DNA of 64,000 nt, from positions 1 through 64,000 of the forward strand of contig JAIDXM010000035.1 of the NCBI GenBank assembly GCA_029058745.1, read 5' to 3'. The translations under genes were made by a program, and so were the position numbers. This DNA is from Muribaculaceae bacterium. Its GTDB lineage: Bacteria > Bacteroidota > Bacteroidia > Bacteroidales > Muribaculaceae. Below are positions 60,596 through 64,000 of the stretch, piece by piece (position 1 is the first letter of the stretch; every line of letters begins with the position of its first letter). The notes under the pieces are model-generated. The model saw only the letters and a list, made by a program, of their open reading frames with translations, had not been told where the DNA came from and did not search any database.

Positions 60596-62086
60596 ATGAT
60601 GAACGATATAAAAGATATGGAAGAGGTCAGGGAAGGGCTTGCCTCTGAGAGCGGTAAGCTTCTGAAGGAGGCTACCGAGTCGGAGTATAAGTATGGTTTC
60701 ACGAGTGATATCGAGACAGATATCGTGCCTCCCGGACTTAATGAGGATGTCATACGCTACATCTCCAAGGTGAAGGGAGAGCCGGAGTGGCTCCTTGAAT
60801 TCCGGCTCAAGGCCTACAGGTATTGGCTCACATTGCCGATGCCCCGCTGGGCGCATCTCGACATTCCCGATATCGACTTCCAGGCTATATCATATTATGC
60901 GGCTCCCAAGAAGAAAGAGCTGAAGAAGAGCATGGATGAAGTGGATCCGGAGCTTGTTGAGACATTCAACAAACTCGGCATATCTCTTGAGGAGCAGAAG
61001 CAGCTCGCGGGAGTGGCGGTGGATGCCGTGATGGATTCCGTGAGCGTGAAGACCACCCACCGCGAGAAGCTTGCGGAACTTGGCGTTATTTTCTGTTCAT
61101 TCTCGGAGGCAGTCAAGGACTATCCTGATTTGGTCAGGAAATATCTCGGTTCGGTGGTGGGTTATCGCGACAATTTCTTCGCGGCCCTGAATTCCGCAGT
61201 CTTTTCCGACGGCTCGTTCGTATATATCCCCAAGGGAGTCAGATGTCCTATGGAACTCAGCACATATTTCCGTATCAACGCGTCAGGCACGGGGCAGTTC
61301 GAGCGCACGCTCATTGTGGCGGATGACGATGCCTATGTGAGCTATCTCGAAGGATGTACCGCACCGATGCGTGATGAGAACCAGCTCCACGCGGCGATTG
61401 TAGAAATCATCTGCGAGGAGAGGGCGGAGGTGAAATACAGCACAGTCCAGAACTGGTATGCCGGCGACAAGGAAGGGAAAGGCGGGATATATAATTTTGT
61501 CACCAAGCGCGGACTTTGCCGAGGCCACCGCTCCAAGATTTCATGGACACAGGTGGAGACGGGTTCGGCCATAACATGGAAATATCCCTCATGTGTGCTA
61601 AAGGGAGATGAAAGTGTGGGAGAGTTCTATTCAGTGGCTGTCACCAACAATCTCCAGCAGGCCGACACCGGCACCAAGATGATACACGTGGGGCGCAATT
61701 CGAGAAGCACGATAGTGAGCAAGGGAATATCGGCGGGAAGGAGCCAGAATTCTTACCGTGGACTCGTGAAGGTGGTCAAGACCGCCGACAATTGCCGCAA
61801 CTACACCCAGTGCGACTCATTGCTGATGGGAAACAGATGTGGCGCCCACACATTCCCTTATATCGATGTGCAGAACCAGACATCGACTGTGGAGCATGAG
61901 GCCACCACCTCGAAAATCAACGAAGAACAGCTCTTCTATTGCCGACAGCGAGGAATACCGATGGAGGAGGCAGTGGCGCTGATTGTGAACGGATATGCCA
62001 AGGAGGTGATGAACAAGCTCCCGATGGAATTCGCCGTGGAGGCTCAGAAGCTGTTGCAAATCACTCTTGAAGGGAGTGTGGGATAA
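60596..62086 (+). CDS. sufB: Fe-S cluster assembly scaffold SufB
   Basis: 496 aa, close to the normal length. Family stretches include [61 protein letters not shown] with the [12 protein letters not shown] segment, and the C-terminal conserved Cys/Glu area [13 protein letters not shown] with [12 protein letters not shown]. SufB with SufC and SufD builds Fe-S clusters from SufS-delivered sulfur in the cytoplasm. In many Bacteroidetes sufB is followed by sufC and sufD. Here phoH follows instead, so the partners must be elsewhere. A second Met follows the first at 60599. Confidence 0.96.
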   Translation: MMNDIKDMEEVREGLASESGKLLKEATESEYKYGFTSDIETDIVPPGLNEDVIRYISKVKGEPEWLLEFRLKAYRYWLTLPMPRWAHLDIPDIDFQAISYYAAPKKKELKKSMDEVDPELVETFNKLGISLEEQKQLAGVAVDAVMDSVSVKTTHREKLAELGVIFCSFSEAVKDYPDLVRKYLGSVVGYRDNFFAALNSAVFSDGSFVYIPKGVRCPMELSTYFRINASGTGQFERTLIVADDDAYVSYLEGCTAPMRDENQLHAAIVEIICEERAEVKYSTVQNWYAGDKEGKGGIYNFVTKRGLCRGHRSKISWTQVETGSAITWKYPSCVLKGDESVGEFYSVAVTNNLQQADTGTKMIHVGRNSRSTIVSKGISAGRSQNSYRGLVKVVKTADNCRNYTQCDSLLMGNRCGAHTFPYIDVQNQTSTVEHEATTSKINEEQLFYCRQRGIPMEEAVALIVNGYAKEVMNKLPMEFAVEAQKLLQITLEGSVG

Positions 62087-62107
62087 ACAATCGATGCATT
62101 CATACAG

Positions 62108-63091
62108 ATGAACGAAAGGACTGTAATAATAGACAGGGTTGACCCTCAGACGTTCTATGGAGTCAACAATAATAATATAAACCTTATACGCAACCTTTTC
62201 CCTAAGCTGCGCATGGCGGCACGCGGGAATGTGATAAAGGTGATAGGTGAAGACGGAGAGACCGCTGAGTTTGAGCGTAAGATAAAGGAACTTGAGGATT
62301 ACGCTGTCACCTACAACAAGCTGGGGGAGGATGTCATCATCGACGTGATAAAGGGGGAGCCTCCTAAACCGGTAAACGCGGAGGGGGTGATTATCTTCGG
62401 GCAGAGCGGACGTCCGATAGCCCCGCGCAATGCCAACCAAAGCAAGATGGTGAGGAGTTTCGCAAAAAACGACCTTACTTTCGCACTCGGGCCGGCTGGA
62501 ACGGGAAAGACATATATAGCGATCGCGTTGGCTGTGGCCGCGCTAAAGAACAAGACCTGCAAGCGTATCATACTGTCGCGTCCGGCTGTGGAGGCGGGGG
62601 AGAAGCTCGGGTTTCTTCCCGGCGACATGAAAGACAAGATTGACCCATATCTGCGCCCTCTCTATGACGCGCTCGAGGATATGATTCCGCAGCTCAAGCT
62701 GAAGGAGTATATGGAGAACGATACAATCCAGATTGCCCCTCTCGCTTTCATGCGTGGACGCACGCTCAATGACGCGGTGATAATACTTGATGAGGCACAG
62801 AACACCACCAAGCATCAGATGAAGATGTTCCTGACGCGGCTCGGTGTCAACAGCCGTATGATAATCACCGGCGACGCTACGCAAATCGACCTTCCACGGA
62901 GTGTGCAGAGTGGCCTGTTGCAGTCGTTGCGCATACTTCGCGGTGTGGATGGCATAGGGATAATCGAATATGAGAAGAAGGATATTGTGAGACATCCTCT
63001 TGTGCAGCGCATAGTGGATGCTTACGAGGCCAGGGAGAAGAAGGTGGATGAGGAATTTGAAGACAGACTAAAAGACCAGGATAATGGCTAA
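62108..63091 (+). CDS. phoH: PhoH-family ATPase
   Basis: 327 aa. The N-terminal part has a PhoH-type KH-like start, then the P-loop FALGPAGTGKTYIAIALAVAA at about residue 120, SRPAVEAGEKLGFLPGDMKDK, a Walker B-like VIILDEAQNTT and TGDATQIDLPRSVQSGL. It is a cytoplasmic ATPase of the helicase-like PhoH group, proposed to act in RNA metabolism (family knowledge). It starts 21 bp after sufB and overlaps the next gene by 8 bp. Confidence 0.94.
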   Translation: MNERTVIIDRVDPQTFYGVNNNNINLIRNLFPKLRMAARGNVIKVIGEDGETAEFERKIKELEDYAVTYNKLGEDVIIDVIKGEPPKPVNAEGVIIFGQSGRPIAPRNANQSKMVRSFAKNDLTFALGPAGTGKTYIAIALAVAALKNKTCKRIILSRPAVEAGEKLGFLPGDMKDKIDPYLRPLYDALEDMIPQLKLKEYMENDTIQIAPLAFMRGRTLNDAVIILDEAQNTTKHQMKMFLTRLGVNSRMIITGDATQIDLPRSVQSGLLQSLRILRGVDGIGIIEYEKKDIVRHPLVQRIVDAYEAREKKVDEEFEDRLKDQDNG

Positions 63092-64000
63092 GATTGGCGA
63101 TACCGTGCGCTTCCTCAACAGTGTGGGAGGCGGAAAGATAACAAGAATAGAGGGACAGATCGCGTATGTCGATGATGACGGGTTTGAGACCCCGGTGCTT
63201 CTCAAGGAAGTGGTGGTGGTGCTTCCCGCCGGGCATGACGCGGCGTCCGGTGGCGTGAAGAAGATGTTTGACCAGAAGGCGTTTGATGATGGCCGGAAGG
63301 AGACCCCCGCTCCAACTCCGGCGGCGGTGGAGCCGATGCCTGCCTCTCCCTCAAGGGTGGAGCGACCGGTGGAGGAGACTCCCCATGGCGACAGGCTCAA
63401 CATCGCGCTTGCATTCGAACCCTCCGATGTGAAACATCTCGACAAGTCGTCGTTCTCAGCCGTCCTTGTGAATGACTCCAACTATTATCTCGATTTCTCG
63501 TTTATGCGCAGAGGCGCGGAGGAAAGGGGATGGACATTGGTGTATGCCGGAAATGTGGCTCCAAATGAACTTATAGACATAGCTTCGCTTACTCATGCCG
63601 TTCTCCCCGAATTTGAACGGGTGGCGTTCCAGTGTGTGGCATATAAGAAAGACAAGCCGTTCACGTTGCAGGCCCCGGTGAGCATCTCGCGCAAGCTCGA
63701 CCTTACCAAATTCCATAAGTTCCATTGTTTCCGGGCCGGACTCTATTTCGATACGCCTGTGCTGGAGATACCCCTTGTGTCGGACGGGGTAGCCACACGC
63801 CCCCTTGAGGTGAACGCGTCCGAGATGGCTTCCGCGATGACTTCGTCGTCGGCGGAGAAGGAGATGGCAAGGGAACTGTCGAAAAAATATAAGGTGGATT
63901 CCGGGAAGCGGAAACCGGGTGAATATGGCGAGAATCCACGTAAGGTGTTGCCTCTTATCGAGGTTGACCTTCATATAGGGGAGCTCACCGACACTTTGGT
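63084..64000 (+). CDS. DUF2027/Smr-domain protein, 3' end outside the window
   Basis: Partial: 305 codons are visible from ATG 63084 with no stop. The N-terminal domain opens AKIGDTVRFLNSVGGGKI then TRIEGQIAYVDDDGFE (DUF2027 type), followed by a Pro-rich linker, a middle beta domain (RLNIALAFEPSDVKHLDKSS onward) and a basic segment. The last residues EVDLHIGELTDT look like the start of an Smr domain (DLHI motif). The whole gene is expected to run about 60-70 codons further. Likely nucleic-acid binding, role unknown. The start overlaps phoH by 8 bp. Confidence 0.83.
   Translation, partial: MAKIGDTVRFLNSVGGGKITRIEGQIAYVDDDGFETPVLLKEVVVVLPAGHDAASGGVKKMFDQKAFDDGRKETPAPTPAAVEPMPASPSRVERPVEETPHGDRLNIALAFEPSDVKHLDKSSFSAVLVNDSNYYLDFSFMRRGAEERGWTLVYAGNVAPNELIDIASLTHAVLPEFERVAFQCVAYKKDKPFTLQAPVSISRKLDLTKFHKFHCFRAGLYFDTPVLEIPLVSDGVATRPLEVNASEMASAMTSSSAEKEMARELSKKYKVDSGKRKPGEYGENPRKVLPLIEVDLHIGELTDTL

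Overview
The window looks like chromosome from a gut Bacteroidales bacterium, most plausibly Muribaculaceae or a close relative (inference; no marker search was possible). The evidence is Sus-type outer-membrane proteins, families typical of Bacteroidetes (DUF2723, DUF4836, DUF5683, DUF2027, DUF721), Bacteroidetes-style promoters (TTTG near -33 and TAnnTTTG near -7, 19-20 bp apart), AT-rich leaders with weak ribosome binding sites, and short operons with 4-bp ATGA overlaps. I see no insertion sequence, phage gene, CRISPR array or rRNA.

Layout. 1-2.5 kb: tRNA-Leu(CAG) and a secreted M60-like metalloprotease. 2.5-12.7 kb: rnhB and a polyprenyl diphosphate synthase, polA, a GT4 glycosyltransferase, a degenerate alanine-dehydrogenase-like protein, shikimate kinase and a large DUF2723 membrane glycosyltransferase. 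13.1-17.7 kb: a left-pointing operon of two short-chain dehydrogenases, an Old Yellow Enzyme-type reductase, a steroid 5-alpha-reductase homologue and an LpxL-like acyltransferase. 17.9-21.1 kb: an MsbA-like ABC exporter, a PurN/CD225 fusion and a DUF2752 protein. 21.2-25.5 kb: parA-parB-DUF5683-mltD. 25.6-32.4 kb: a MATE pump and a TolC/HlyD/two-permease exporter, ending at a 62-bp perfect palindrome. 32.5-38.9 kb: slyD, two unknown proteins, a 7TM-HD phosphodiesterase and a RelA/SpoT enzyme, preceded by a probable small RNA. 39.7-46.1 kb: a dense left-pointing housekeeping block (HAD, ribF, upp, recF, DUF721, thioesterase, SIS isomerase, helical-repeat protein, ribH). 46.3-48.9 kb: pfkA, tRNA-Tyr and an aminotransferase. 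49.2-52.4 kb: a DUF4836 lipoprotein with an ABC ATPase and permease. 52.8-60.4 kb: a SusC/SusD locus with two SusE/F-like lipoproteins and no glycoside hydrolase. 60.6-64 kb: sufB, phoH and a DUF2027/Smr protein cut by the window edge.

The most interesting system is the 13.1-16.7 kb cluster. Its first reductase carries the signature motifs of animal steroid 5-alpha-reductases and is translationally coupled to an ene-reductase and two hydroxysteroid-dehydrogenase-like enzymes. This is the gene set expected for reducing 3-oxo-delta4 steroids or bile acids to 5-alpha (allo) or 5-beta products and then interconverting 3-oxo and 3-hydroxy groups. Other points of interest are the small RNA in front of the (p)ppGpp gene, the co-operonic c-di-AMP-type and (p)ppGpp enzymes, the PurN-CD225 fusion, the enzyme-less Sus locus, and sufB apart from sufCDS.
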